NCBI RefSeq assembly: GCF_019670105.1
Contig: NZ_AP023032.1
Span: forward strand, 2,598,972-2,662,971
Direction: 5' to 3'
Length of the DNA stretch: 64,000 nucleotides
DNA from: Agarivorans albus
GTDB taxonomy: Bacteria; Pseudomonadota; Gammaproteobacteria; Enterobacterales; Celerinatantimonadaceae
How positions within the stretch are numbered: the stretch's first letter is position 1; each line of letters starts with the position of its first letter. A program made the translations under genes and the position numbers. The notes below the pieces were generated by a model. The model saw only the letters and a list, made by a program, of their open reading frames with translations. It had not been told where the DNA came from and made no database searches. Positions 9,159-18,735 of the stretch are shown here, in pieces.

Positions 9159-10571
9159 ATGAGTGACAACACTTTTTTATTTCACGACTACGAAACTTTT
9201 GGCGTACACCCTGGGCGAGACCGCCCTTGTCAGTTTGCTGCAATACGTACCGATTGGGACTTAAACCCAATAGGAAAGCCCATTGAGCTGTTTTGTCAGC
9301 CGCCTAATGATTACGTGCCGCACCCACAAGCTTGTTTGGTTACAGGTATTACCCCGCAATTAGCCATGAAAAAAGGCCTGATTGAAAGTGACTTCATAGA
9401 ACGAATTAATAATGAGTTTAGTCAACCCGGTACCTGTGGTGTCGGCTATAACAGCATACGTTTTGATGATGAAGTTACCCGCTATACCCTATTCCGTAAC
9501 TTTCTCGATCCTTATGAACGTGAATGGAAGAATGGTAATTCTCGTTGGGATTTAATCGACATGGTTCGCGCGTGTTATGCGCTTAGACCAGAAGGTATTG
9601 AATGGCCAACTAGTGACGATGGCTTAGTCAGCTTTAGGCTTGAATTGCTCACTGCAGCCAACGGTTTAAGCCATGCTAATGCCCACGATGCAGTATCAGA
9701 TGTATACGCCACCATCGCCATGGCTAAGTTGATTAAAGATAAGCAGCCTAAGCTATTCAACTATTTGCTTAATCTTCGGAACAAAAAGTCCGTCGCTCAA
9801 CAATTTGATCTACTCAACAACAAACCTTTGGTGCACATATCGGGAATGTTTGGAGCGGCTCAAGGCTGTGCCTCTTGGGTGTTGCCTATTGCTTGGCATC
9901 CAATCAACAAAAACGCCATGATAGTGATCGACTTAAACAAAGACGCCAGCGTTTTACTGTCACTAAGTGCAGAGGAAATCCACCAACGGCTGTATACCGC
10001 ACGTAGTGAGCTGGCTGCCGATGAACTGCCGATTCCGGTAAAACTTATTCACACCAATAAATGCCCAGTACTCGCCCCAGCTAGCACCTTAACGCCGGAA
10101 CGAGCGGAAGAGTTAGGCTTAAACCGAGCACAATGTCGTCAAAGCTTAGATTTAATAGCAAAAAACAAAGCTGAGGTTGAACAGAAGCTGTCGCAAGTAT
10201 TTGCTATAGAGCGTGAGTTTGACCAAGACAGTAACCCCGATACTGCCTTATACAACGGATTTATTGGCAATGCCGATAAAAACCTCATGCAAGTTTTACG
10301 CTCTAGCGATCCTAACTTGATTAGCAAACAGCAGTTTCAATTTGCTGATCCAAGGCTTAACCAATTAATCCTGCGTTACAAGGCACGCAATTACCCCGAG
10401 TGTTTAAATGAAAGCGAATTGCAGCAATGGCAAGCGCATCGACAAGCCTCAATTACCGAGCAAGTTGCGCTGGTGTTTCCAGAGTTAGAAATGCTGATGA
10501 GTGAGTATCAAAATGATACTAATAAAATAAATATACTAAAAAGCCTATATAACTACATAGAAAACCTTTAA
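9159..10571 (+). CDS. sbcB: Exodeoxyribonuclease I
   Basis: A 470-residue ExoI, close to the 475 residues of E. coli SbcB. It degrades single-stranded DNA 3' to 5' in recombination and mismatch repair. The DEDD exonuclease motif I is FLFHDYETFG (residues 6-15). GYNSIRFDDEVTRY and the NAHDAVSDV motif near residue 180 follow, with the SH3-like and C-terminal helical domains typical of the family after that. The start ATG is the one that gives the usual N-terminus. Confidence 0.97.
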   Translation: MSDNTFLFHDYETFGVHPGRDRPCQFAAIRTDWDLNPIGKPIELFCQPPNDYVPHPQACLVTGITPQLAMKKGLIESDFIERINNEFSQPGTCGVGYNSIRFDDEVTRYTLFRNFLDPYEREWKNGNSRWDLIDMVRACYALRPEGIEWPTSDDGLVSFRLELLTAANGLSHANAHDAVSDVYATIAMAKLIKDKQPKLFNYLLNLRNKKSVAQQFDLLNNKPLVHISGMFGAAQGCASWVLPIAWHPINKNAMIVIDLNKDASVLLSLSAEEIHQRLYTARSELAADELPIPVKLIHTNKCPVLAPASTLTPERAEELGLNRAQCRQSLDLIAKNKAEVEQKLSQVFAIEREFDQDSNPDTALYNGFIGNADKNLMQVLRSSDPNLISKQQFQFADPRLNQLILRYKARNYPECLNESELQQWQAHRQASITEQVALVFPELEMLMSEYQNDTNKINILKSLYNYIENL

Positions 10572-10647
10572 AACGTGAGCAAAAGACTATTTTATTTGGC
10601 TGCCTAAGTTATAATCAACACTGTTCAGGGAAGGTAAAGTAATACAA

Positions 10648-11190
10648 ATGAAAATGCGTCAACACATCAAATGGTCGATAGCTACTACAGCAAGTCTTGC
10701 TGTTGCTGCGACCTTGTGTTTTTCGCCAAAGTGTTACGCCACCTATGAGTTGCAAAACCTCCGCCCTTCTTCGCTGCTGCGACTTAGTGCCGAGCAATTC
10801 GCCGTGTTAGGCGAAATCTTCGAAAAAACCTATCAAGATACCGACTTCTCGCCCACCCTAACAAATAGTTACTTTTCCGATTCTGAGCTTTACGACATGG
10901 TAGCTGTGCCAGTGGTGCAAACACCATTTAACAGCTTTAGACTAGAGTTGTTTAGCCACATCTATGATCCAAAATACTCGGTGTACAACCAGTTACATGA
11001 AGACTCTGTCTACCATAACCTTGGTCAACGTCAAATGTCCTACTTGGTTGATAAAACTGATATTGCAGTTGGCTTAGGGTTTGTGGCACCACTAAACGAA
11101 CAAATGTCGATGCGAACTATTATTTCTAGCCACGATATCCCTGGCTATGGCGACAGTAATTTTTCAGTGGGTTTAGAATTTAAATACTAA
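10648..11190 (+). CDS. Small exported protein, possible outer-membrane or periplasmic beta protein
   Basis: A 180-residue protein of unknown function with a signal peptide (residues 1-31, cleavage expected after KCYA). The mature part ends in alternating hydrophobic strands and a terminal aromatic residue (SVGLEFKY), which resembles outer-membrane beta-strand endings, although the protein is short for a barrel. AAGG lies ahead of the ATG. It follows sbcB by 76 bp and is convergent with the alpha-galactosidase gene 14 bp away. No family recognised. Confidence 0.65.
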   Translation: MKMRQHIKWSIATTASLAVAATLCFSPKCYATYELQNLRPSSLLRLSAEQFAVLGEIFEKTYQDTDFSPTLTNSYFSDSELYDMVAVPVVQTPFNSFRLELFSHIYDPKYSVYNQLHEDSVYHNLGQRQMSYLVDKTDIAVGLGFVAPLNEQMSMRTIISSHDIPGYGDSNFSVGLEFKY

Positions 11191-11204
11191 ACCCACCACT
11201 TCAT

Positions 11205-12935
11205 TTACCCTTTTTTTTCGAATACCACCGCGCTATTTGGTGCTAAGCAAATGGTTAAACCCTTATCAGTTTGTTTACTAACAAAGCGTTTGTCAGCCCA
11301 TAAAACCTGCCACTGCTGATCTAAACTTAGCTCTATATTCAAACTATTGTGCTCGTCCCAGTTAAACCAATATTGGCGAACTAGCTGCTGGTTTTGATAT
11401 TGCTTAGCATGCTGCAAGCTAAAGTCAGCAAAACGGGCCGCGTCTGCTTGGTTTTTCTCTAGCACACTTAATACGCTAGCCTGCGCATCGTCTAGCTCTG
11501 TTAGGCGATCGCCAGAGAACACTATACCGCTGCTCGCCAATAAACTCACCCGGTGCCAGTTGTAAGCGTCTTCATCTGTCTGTTGGTTAGGGATATTATT
11601 TAAGGTCACACAGTCGGGGTCGTTATGCCATAAGCGCATATCTTGCCAATTGCGGAAGAAAGTCTCTTTAGCTATTTGCTTAAATCGCCCAATATTTCGC
11701 TCAACATCATCGGCAATACGCATCCCATGCACTAAACCTAATGAAGGCCACATTGGGGCATTACAGCCAAGAATGTAGGCCTGCCCATCACAGGCTTTAT
11801 TGATGGTTTCCATACCCATTCGGTAAGCTTCAATCCGAGTTTTATTGGGATCAGCACGATAGCCTTTAGCCAATGTTCCCCAATAAATAGCGTCTAACTT
11901 AAAGTACTTCACTCCCCAGTGGTGGTACATATGGCTAAACACCTGGTGCAGATACTGGTTTACTTGCACTTGGGTAGTATCTAATACATACCAAGGCGTA
12001 CAGCGCCACCCGCCATAAGTTACTTCTTCTGCTGCTAAAGGCTGACCGTCTTGACCTTTCACAAACCACTCAGGATGTTGCTTAAACAACCGAGACTCTG
12101 CTTGCGCAATAAAAGGCGCAACCCAAATCGCGGGCTCTTTCCCCTGCTCTCTAATTCGTTTGCATAAACCTTCTACGCCACCACTAAAACGATCAGACGG
12201 ATACAGCCAATCCCCCATAAACTCTTGGTAGCCATCATCAATCAACAAGTAATCTAAGTGGTCATGTGGGCTAATAAGCTGTTGAAGATTTTCCTCAATA
12301 TCCTCTGCGGATACATCAGCATAATAGTGATACCACGAGCACCAACCATTAGGCTTACTCGGCCAGCTAAGCCGAGGGTGATGCTGCTGTATTGCATTGG
12401 CAAATTGCTCTAACACGGCTTCGCGGCTCTCTCCGCTAGCCACAAATAAGCTTTCACTATTGATGTAATGGTGGGCGGGGATCGCAAGGGTATCGCTATC
12501 AATACCAATGACTAAACGGCCACTAGGGTATACCTTAAAATAACCACTAAAGCGGTGGCATGAACTAAAACCCAGTAAGATGTAACATCCGTTACTTTCA
12601 ATAAGTAGCTGATTATATGCAGTAAAATGATCAGCATCTTCACTAAGCCGATACTCTCCTGCATCGGGGCAGCGACCAATCGCAGTGATGTTATTCGCAG
12701 TACCGTAGTTCTGCGCTAACATTTGAAAACCCTCACCATGAAACTTGGCATTGTCGGGTAATTGGCCGTCGAACAAATCAATCTGCCCTAAGCTCATGCT
12801 ATGAGCAGACAAATTATCTACTCTTATCACACATTCCGCCCCACTCCATTGTGGCGTGTATAAACCTTGCTCATGTGGCGAGCTTAACTGCCACTGACGA
12901 ACCAACCGAAGAACAGAATCAAGCTTTGAAAACAC
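11205..12935 (-). CDS. Alpha-galactosidase-like glycoside hydrolase (GH36 type)
   Basis: A 576-residue cytoplasmic enzyme without signal peptide. The TIM-barrel motifs of clan GH-D are clear: WCSWYHYY, LLIDDGYQ, KYFKLDAIYWG with the likely nucleophile D348, and RIADDVERN carrying the likely acid/base aspartate. Family enzymes hydrolyse alpha-1,6-linked galactose from melibiose or raffinose-type sugars, and some act on algal galactosides. There is no adjacent transporter or regulator, and the gene is divergent from cdd. The GH36 versus GH31/GH27-like assignment rests on motifs only. Confidence 0.87.
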   Translation of the reverse strand: MFSKLDSVLRLVRQWQLSSPHEQGLYTPQWSGAECVIRVDNLSAHSMSLGQIDLFDGQLPDNAKFHGEGFQMLAQNYGTANNITAIGRCPDAGEYRLSEDADHFTAYNQLLIESNGCYILLGFSSCHRFSGYFKVYPSGRLVIGIDSDTLAIPAHHYINSESLFVASGESREAVLEQFANAIQQHHPRLSWPSKPNGWCSWYHYYADVSAEDIEENLQQLISPHDHLDYLLIDDGYQEFMGDWLYPSDRFSGGVEGLCKRIREQGKEPAIWVAPFIAQAESRLFKQHPEWFVKGQDGQPLAAEEVTYGGWRCTPWYVLDTTQVQVNQYLHQVFSHMYHHWGVKYFKLDAIYWGTLAKGYRADPNKTRIEAYRMGMETINKACDGQAYILGCNAPMWPSLGLVHGMRIADDVERNIGRFKQIAKETFFRNWQDMRLWHNDPDCVTLNNIPNQQTDEDAYNWHRVSLLASSGIVFSGDRLTELDDAQASVLSVLEKNQADAARFADFSLQHAKQYQNQQLVRQYWFNWDEHNSLNIELSLDQQWQVLWADKRFVSKQTDKGLTICLAPNSAVVFEKKG

Positions 12936-13094
12936 TTATCAACACCTTTAGTTACAATAAATTACGCGCTACACAGAAACAGCTAAAACAAAGATATATT
13001 TTAACTAAACACGAATTAGGCGGATTATAATCGAAGTCTTAGCAAAGTAATCAACATTTGTTGCTAGGTTCGACAAATTAAAGGGAACGATGAA

Positions 13095-13940
13095 ATGTCA
13101 GAAAATACCCAAGCAGACCTATCGCTAACTAACGCCCTCCAAACCGTTTTGGCCAGCAAGCAACTGCCAAATATGCTCAATAGCCAACAAACCAAAACAC
13201 TATGCAACATCCTAAGCTGTAACGTTATTGAGCTTGCAGAACGCATGCTACCTTTAGCAGCCAGTTTTTCATTTGCTCCCAAGTCTAACTTCCATGTAGG
13301 GGCGATTGCGGTCGATAAGCAACAACAGCTATTTTTAGGCGCTAACTATGAGTTGGAATATGGGCCACTAACCGGCAGTTTGCATGCGGAACAGAGTGCC
13401 ATATTTAATGCACTTAGCCACCAAGCAGACGAACTCACCGATTTAGTGATTAATGCAGCGCCATGTGGCTATTGTCGTCAATTTATCAACGAGTTAGCTA
13501 ACGCTGCGCAGTTAAAGGTGCGCTTTAATCAACAAAGTTATGGCTTCCCTCAATTGCTTCCTCAATCTTTTGGACCAAACGATCTAGGCGTGCAAGCTCC
13601 ACTGGCTAAGCTTAAGCTTGATAAGGCCAGCCAAGCTCCCGATTTTGCTAAGGCTAGCTATGCCCCTTATACCCAAGTACAAAGTGCCATGTTTGCTTAT
13701 CAGGGCGACAAAGTAATCGCTTGGAGCTGTTATCTAGAAAACGTAGCGTTTAATCCTTCTCTCTCGCCGCTTCTCACTTTATTATCTCAATTAACCCTTA
13801 ATCACCTGAGCTTAAACAATGTTGAACGCTTCGAATTATGGGAACATAAAGACAATCGATTCAGCTTTAAGCAAGAATTACAAAATTTCGCGGAACATTC
13901 TCAAAAACCAATGGTCCATCATTACTATCCTTCAACTTAG
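13095..13940 (+). CDS. cdd: Cytidine deaminase
   Basis: A 281-residue two-domain cytidine deaminase of the E. coli dimeric type (294 residues). It deaminates cytidine and deoxycytidine in pyrimidine salvage. The zinc site is seen as HAEQSA near residue 98 and PCGYCRQ near residue 124. The C-terminal half is the non-catalytic duplicated domain. It is followed after 10 bp by purT, so the two are probably cotranscribed. Confidence 0.96.
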   Translation: MSENTQADLSLTNALQTVLASKQLPNMLNSQQTKTLCNILSCNVIELAERMLPLAASFSFAPKSNFHVGAIAVDKQQQLFLGANYELEYGPLTGSLHAEQSAIFNALSHQADELTDLVINAAPCGYCRQFINELANAAQLKVRFNQQSYGFPQLLPQSFGPNDLGVQAPLAKLKLDKASQAPDFAKASYAPYTQVQSAMFAYQGDKVIAWSCYLENVAFNPSLSPLLTLLSQLTLNHLSLNNVERFELWEHKDNRFSFKQELQNFAEHSQKPMVHHYYPST

Positions 13941-13950
13941 GAGTATTTAA

Positions 13951-15126
13951 ATGTTAGGAACTGCGCTAAGCGTTTCTGGAACTAAAGTGTTATTGCTCGG
14001 AGCAGGCGAACTTGGCAAAGAGGTTGCCATTGAATTACAACGTTATGGCGTTGAAATTATTGCGGTAGACCGTTACCCCAACGCTCCAGCGATGCACGTT
14101 GCGCATCGCAGTTATGTTATAGATATGCTAGATGGAGAGGCGCTAAAAGCCCTAATTCTTAAAGAACAACCACAGCATATTGTTCCCGAGATAGAAGCCA
14201 TTGCCACCGACGCTTTGGTTGAATTAGAGCAACAAGGGTATGCGGTAACGCCAACTGCGCGTGCTACCCAACTCACCATGAATCGCGAAGGCATTCGTCG
14301 CTTAGCCGCCGAAACACTAGGTTTGCCTACTTCTGCATATCAATTTGCCGATAGCTTAGAAGAGTGCCAACAAGCCGTAGCAAATGTAGGTTTACCATGT
14401 GTACTCAAACCAGTGATGAGTTCTTCTGGTAAAGGGCAATCAACCTTACGTAATAGCAACCAAGTTACCGCGGCGTGGGATTACTCGCAAGAAGGTGGCC
14501 GGGCTGGTGCGGGTCGCATTATTGTAGAAGGCTTTGTGGATTTTGATTACGAGATAACCTTGCTTACAGTAAGTGCCGTTGACGGTATTCATTTTTGTGC
14601 GCCAATTGGTCACCGCCAACAAGATGGCGATTACCGCGAATCATGGCAGCCACAAGCGATGTCAGAGCTTGCATTAGCGAAATCACAAGAGGTAGCTCGT
14701 AAGATTGTTAGCGAACTGGGTGGTTATGGTTTGTTCGGCGTCGAGCTATTTATTAAAGGCGACGAGGTGTTCTTTAGCGAAGTGTCGCCACGCCCGCATG
14801 ATACCGGCATGGTAACCCTAATTTCACAAGACTTATCTGAGTTCGCTTTACATGCTAAAGCCATTCTTGGTTTGCCTATCAAACAAATCCACCAATTTGG
14901 TGCTAGCGCTTCGGCAGTGATCATGGGCGATGGCAAATCTCAAGACATTCGTTTTAGTGGCTTGGCCGAAGCTTTAGATACTAGCGATAGCCAGCTGCGT
15001 TTGTTCTCTAAACCAGACATTAATGGTCAGCGCCGTTTAGGGGTAGCCTTAAATCGTAGCGACAGCATTGAGCAAGCCGTAGATAACGCCAAGCAAGTTG
15101 CGGCAAATGTTAAGGTGACTTACTAG
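13951..15126 (+). CDS. purT: Formate-dependent phosphoribosylglycinamide formyltransferase
   Basis: A 391-residue ATP-grasp enzyme matching E. coli PurT (392). It makes formyl-GAR from GAR, formate and ATP in purine synthesis. The N-terminal nucleotide fold carries [12 protein letters not shown]. The ATP-grasp core includes [12 protein letters not shown] and [14 protein letters not shown], near residues 150 and 270. It lies ten bases after cdd and only two bases before the next reading frame, suggesting one operon of nucleotide metabolism genes with an unrelated signalling-like gene. Confidence 0.97.
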   Translation: MLGTALSVSGTKVLLLGAGELGKEVAIELQRYGVEIIAVDRYPNAPAMHVAHRSYVIDMLDGEALKALILKEQPQHIVPEIEAIATDALVELEQQGYAVTPTARATQLTMNREGIRRLAAETLGLPTSAYQFADSLEECQQAVANVGLPCVLKPVMSSSGKGQSTLRNSNQVTAAWDYSQEGGRAGAGRIIVEGFVDFDYEITLLTVSAVDGIHFCAPIGHRQQDGDYRESWQPQAMSELALAKSQEVARKIVSELGGYGLFGVELFIKGDEVFFSEVSPRPHDTGMVTLISQDLSEFALHAKAILGLPIKQIHQFGASASAVIMGDGKSQDIRFSGLAEALDTSDSQLRLFSKPDINGQRRLGVALNRSDSIEQAVDNAKQVAANVKVTY

Positions 15127-15128
15127 TA

Positions 15129-16481
15129 ATGACGGCAGGGTCATTTGCTTTAAATGACGAAGAATTGGCGCTTCTATTAGCGCCAAGCTCAGCCCCTGCC
15201 TCTTCAAAATTACTTCGAGTATTGTGGTTTCAACAAACGCCTATTTGTAACACCTCCCCCATTGAACACATTTCTGTCCAACAAGTTGATGAATTACAGC
15301 TGCAGCTTCAGCAATCCAATGAGTTTGACGCGATTGTTTTAAACTGTGCCAAATTAAACAGTGAGCAGCTAGCTTTACTTGCTGATTTACTTGAAGAGCA
15401 ATCGCAGATCTCGGTATTTTTGATAGGTGAAATGCCCGCAATGTCATTTGACTTACCCGATTTTATCTACTGCTATAGCCAGCAAGAGTTAGATGAACAG
15501 TTTGCTCATTGGGGCGACAGCATTAACCAACAGTACCAACAATGGGCTAACAATAAGTTCGTTTACTTATATAACCCTCGACCTACCGAACCATTGCGGC
15601 AACAAGTGCAAGAGTTAGGTTTTAGCTTTTGTGAATATTGGCAGCCGCAGCAGCAAGGTATTGCTCAGCAACTCCAACAGGCTAACTTAGTGATGCTGGC
15701 AGTATACGATGATGATCCACATATCATTGATACCATAGAGCGTCTTGCGGCTATCTTGCACCGCCCTGGCTTAATACTGGTTTTTCAAGAGCAATCTAAA
15801 CTGAAAAACAGCATAATTTTGCTGGCAAAGCATTACGGTTTAAACCTATATACGTCGATCACAGTTGGGCAATTCAAAACCCAAATAGGCTACTTGAGCC
15901 GTCAATTTTTCCGCTTATATCGCCACAAGTTAAATCAGCTTAGTCATGCCACTAAACATAGCCAGTATCTGATTCATGCAACGACAGACAACAGCTTAGT
16001 TGGCTACTGGGATTGGCCAACAAGCATTGAACAAGATGAACAGTTTAATGCCCCTGTTAATGCAGTATATTGGCACCACTTTAAGCAAGAGCTGAATCAC
16101 CGTAATTTGACGCTAACGCAAATAGCCGATCATTACTCAGAAATGATGTTGGTGTTTAGCCCTGAGCTGCCCATGGAAAATCTAACTAGCTTAGTGCGTA
16201 TTAAACAACAAAACGTACAACTAGCTTGGCAACCCAACTTAGTGGCTCAACTAATAAACAATCCCACAGTGTTGGACTTAATTGATGTGCTAGTGATTTC
16301 TTTGGATATGTGGATTTTGCTCAACGTAAATAATGACAATCGTGGATATTGGCAAACCATAAAGCAGCGCTGTTTAGAGAAACAGGTGTCGTTAGCGATA
16401 TTAGGCGTGCAGCCTGAGCTTATTCAATATTGGCGGGATAAAGGATTTGATTTGTTAATTCACCGCGATGAAGCGGATTAA
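15129..16481 (+). CDS. Degenerate receiver/EAL-like protein of unknown function
   Basis: A 450-residue glutamine-rich protein whose ATG lies two bases after the purT stop. I see three blocks. Residues ~25-105 and ~137-260 both look like receiver folds without a full acidic pocket; the second has VYDDDP at the phosphorylation-site position and ends YTSITV. Residues ~300-450 resemble a worn EAL phosphodiesterase C-terminus (DVLVISLDMW, then LAILGVQPELIQYWRDKGFD where intact domains have a GVE...G motif). The EAL metal ligands are not visible, so catalysis is unlikely. The domain reading is inference from pattern. Confidence 0.55.
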   Translation: MTAGSFALNDEELALLLAPSSAPASSKLLRVLWFQQTPICNTSPIEHISVQQVDELQLQLQQSNEFDAIVLNCAKLNSEQLALLADLLEEQSQISVFLIGEMPAMSFDLPDFIYCYSQQELDEQFAHWGDSINQQYQQWANNKFVYLYNPRPTEPLRQQVQELGFSFCEYWQPQQQGIAQQLQQANLVMLAVYDDDPHIIDTIERLAAILHRPGLILVFQEQSKLKNSIILLAKHYGLNLYTSITVGQFKTQIGYLSRQFFRLYRHKLNQLSHATKHSQYLIHATTDNSLVGYWDWPTSIEQDEQFNAPVNAVYWHHFKQELNHRNLTLTQIADHYSEMMLVFSPELPMENLTSLVRIKQQNVQLAWQPNLVAQLINNPTVLDLIDVLVISLDMWILLNVNNDNRGYWQTIKQRCLEKQVSLAILGVQPELIQYWRDKGFDLLIHRDEAD

Positions 16482-16501
16482 GTAGCCTAAGCAAATGCTT
16501 A

Positions 16502-16693
16502 CTAGGCTACTTCGTAGTACTTAGGTGTAATAGATAATTCTTTATCAATGATGGTTTTTGCCATTCTGGCACATTTTCCACACTCAGAAGCAACGCCATT
16601 CTTTTTGCGTACATCAGCTAAGTTTTCACAGCCCTGTTGTACTGCTTCTTTAATTTGCTTATCAGTAATGCCGTGGCATAAACATACAAACAT
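16502..16693 (-). CDS. bfd: Bacterioferritin-associated ferredoxin
   Basis: A 63-residue [2Fe-2S] protein with the BFD/Fer2 cysteine set C4, C6, C38 and C41 (CLCHG and ECGKC). In gamma-proteobacteria Bfd delivers electrons to bacterioferritin so that stored iron is released under iron limitation. No bfr gene is adjacent here. A Fur-type box lies 35 bp upstream of the ATG. It follows the Nif3-family gene on the same strand but clearly has its own promoter region. Confidence 0.93.
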   Translation of the reverse strand: MFVCLCHGITDKQIKEAVQQGCENLADVRKKNGVASECGKCARMAKTIIDKELSITPKYYEVA

Positions 16694-16728
16694 TGCTTCA
16701 CCTCATCAATCACAATAAAGCAATTATA

Positions 16729-16751
16729 TTGCGAACTATTATCATTCGCAA
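16729..16751 (-). promoter_or_regulatory. Fur box upstream of bfd
   Basis: Inverted repeat TTGCGAA-N9-TTCGCAA with the core AATGATAATAG on the minus strand, close to the Fur consensus (GATAATGATAATCATTATC). Its position 35 bp before bfd fits iron repression of this gene. Confidence 0.75.
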
Positions 16752-16764
16752 TATCTTTTTAGGC

Positions 16765-17517
16765 TTATACCGGATTATCTACATCAATAAAGGTAACATC
16801 TAGGTCATGAGTTTCTGCCAGCCACTCCCCTAGTGCCTGCGCGCCGTAACGTTCGGTAGCGTGGTGGCCAGCGGCAAAGTAATCAATGCCCATCTCACGC
16901 GCAGTATGTACGGTGTTTTCAGAGATTTCGCCGCTAATAAATGCATCTAAGCCCTGCTCAGCAGCCAAACCAAGATAGGATTGACCACCACCAGTGCAAA
17001 TACCTACTTTTTGAATACTATGGCCATTAGCAATGTGCAAAGGTTTACGTTGCAGCACCTGCTCGATACGTTTGGCAAACTCTTCACCGGAAAGTGGCTC
17101 TTCTAACTTACCTACCATGGCTACGCTACGCGGATCCCACGCTTCCAAGCCGCGCTTCAAAGTAATGCCAAGGCGCTTAGCGAGCTGTGCGTTATTACCA
17201 AGCTCAGGATGTACATCTAAGGGTAAGTGGTAGCCATAAAGGTTAATATCGTGGTTTAACAGCGCTTGCAGGCGACGACGCTTCATACCGGTAACCACTG
17301 CAGCTTCGTTTTTCCAAAAGAAGCCGTGATGAACCAAGATAGCGTCGGCTTTATGCTCAATGGCTTGGTCAATTAAAGCTTGGCAAGCTGTAACACCAGT
17401 AACAACTCGCTTAACCTCTGCACGACCTTCTACTTGTAAGCCATTGGGACAGTAGTCTTTAAACTTAAAGCTTTCTAAGTGCTGGTTTAATATGTTTTCT
17501 AATCGGGTATTTTTCAT
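16765..17517 (-). CDS. ybgI: Nif3-like dinuclear metal centre protein (YbgI family)
   Basis: A 250-residue protein with the NIF3/DUF34 signature. It carries KDYCPNGLQVEG near residue 22, ILVHHGFFW with metal-binding histidines near residue 64, SGEISENTVHTAREMGI and FAAGHHATERYG near the C-terminus. It is often annotated as GTP cyclohydrolase 1 type 2 homolog; the true substrate is unresolved. Length matches E. coli YbgI (247). It lies upstream of bfd on the same strand and 67 bp downstream of ybfA. Confidence 0.93.
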   Translation of the reverse strand: MKNTRLENILNQHLESFKFKDYCPNGLQVEGRAEVKRVVTGVTACQALIDQAIEHKADAILVHHGFFWKNEAAVVTGMKRRRLQALLNHDINLYGYHLPLDVHPELGNNAQLAKRLGITLKRGLEAWDPRSVAMVGKLEEPLSGEEFAKRIEQVLQRKPLHIANGHSIQKVGICTGGGQSYLGLAAEQGLDAFISGEISENTVHTAREMGIDYFAAGHHATERYGAQALGEWLAETHDLDVTFIDVDNPV

Positions 17518-17583
17518 TACATTAACTCACAATGGTTTGGCACATTGTAAGTAGCAGACCCAGCTTTAAACAAGCCTTATAGA

Positions 17584-17787
17584 TTAGAACAAAACAAACT
17601 GGTTAATTTTGTCAGCTTGCTGCATCCAACTTGGACGATCATTGCGCTTAATCCACTGGCGGTGTAATGCGCTATAGAAAGGCGCTCTTAGGCCAGCAAG
17701 GGCAACAAAAGGGAAAGAAACCAAACCCACTAAAAATAGTGCGATACGACGAACGATGATAATGCTGGTAGAAAATTGCTTACTCAT
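17584..17787 (-). CDS. ybfA: YbfA family small membrane protein (DUF2517)
   Basis: A 67-residue protein starting MSKQFSTS. One hydrophobic segment (IALFLVGLVSFPFVALAG) is followed by the family motif FYSALHRQW and DRPSWMQQADK, closely matching E. coli YbfA. An in-frame GTG three codons earlier is possible, but the GAGGTG sequence overlapping it is a good ribosome binding site six bases before this ATG, so I prefer the ATG at 17787. Function unknown, probably inner-membrane associated. Confidence 0.85.
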   Translation of the reverse strand: MSKQFSTSIIIVRRIALFLVGLVSFPFVALAGLRAPFYSALHRQWIKRNDRPSWMQQADKINQFVLF

Positions 17788-17923
17788 TTCGAACACCTCA
17801 ACTGGTTAGACCACCAAATGGTAGCTAACATTTGGTAATAAAACTACAAAAACCGGTAAAACAGTCGAAATAAAAAGCAAAATATTTAAATAAGTGTAAA
17901 TTAATAACAAAAGGGCAACATTT

Positions 17924-18733
17924 GTGAATAAAAAAGCATGGGAAAATGATCTGCACTGGTGTTTAAACGCGCCGGCTTTGCTGCCTCATGCCCTGCCTTT
18001 TATGGTTGACTCTACCTGGCAGCAACAGTGGCAATGGACGCTTAAGGAGCATTTACCCCATATAGCTGAGCCACAGGCTAACTCTCGCTTAGGTTTATAT
18101 TTTGAGCAATTGTGGCGGAGCTTAATTGAAGCACACCCAGAATGGCAGCTACTCGCCGATAATGTCGCTGTGCAACAACATGGGCGAACCCAAGGCGCTA
18201 TCGATTTTTTGCTGGTAAACCATCAGCAGCAACAAATAGAGCACTGGGAGCTAGCGGTGAAGTTTTACCTAGCACGTAATGCTTCACCTTGCGCTTCTGA
18301 TTACTTGGGGCCCAATCAACAAGACAGACTAAGCAATAAACTCAGCAAATTACTGCTCAAGCAAATCCCTTTAGGTAAACACCCACAGATCCAAGCATTA
18401 GCCAAAAACTATGCTAACTACTCTTTTAAACAGCGCATTGTGTTGCCCGGGTATTTGTTTAGATTAGGCAATGATAGCCACCCCACTCCACAAAATTTGC
18501 ATTGGTATAGCCTAACTCAATGGCAGGCAATGCAAGCTCAAGGGTGGTATATATTAGCTAAGCAGCAATGGCTTAGCCCTAACACTTATCCACTAAGCAA
18601 AGCAGGTAATGTAGTAGATGTTTCACGAGGCCCTGTACAACTCTACTTACCAGAGCAAGCAAAGCAGCAGGAAAAGCGTATCTTTGTTTGCCCTGATGAT
18701 TGGCTCACCAGGGCAAACAATATTAAGAGCTAG
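17924..18733 (+). CDS. DUF1853 family protein
   Basis: A 269-residue cytoplasmic protein that starts at GTG. It matches the DUF1853 family: LGLYFEQLWRSLIE near residue 60, then QGAIDFLLV and HWELAVKFYL around 85-110. The D...E.K arrangement is suggestive of a PD-(D/E)XK nuclease-like fold. This is an inference, because no activity is established for the family. It stands alone, divergent from ybfA, and its stop is two bases from the convergent fbp stop. Confidence 0.8.
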   Translation: MNKKAWENDLHWCLNAPALLPHALPFMVDSTWQQQWQWTLKEHLPHIAEPQANSRLGLYFEQLWRSLIEAHPEWQLLADNVAVQQHGRTQGAIDFLLVNHQQQQIEHWELAVKFYLARNASPCASDYLGPNQQDRLSNKLSKLLLKQIPLGKHPQIQALAKNYANYSFKQRIVLPGYLFRLGNDSHPTPQNLHWYSLTQWQAMQAQGWYILAKQQWLSPNTYPLSKAGNVVDVSRGPVQLYLPEQAKQQEKRIFVCPDDWLTRANNIKS

Positions 18734-18735
18734 TT

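Noticed and set aside
16482-16510. Hairpin GTAGCCT/AGGCTAC between two convergent gene ends
   Set aside because: No T tract in either direction and it overlaps the bfd stop, so I do not call it a terminator.
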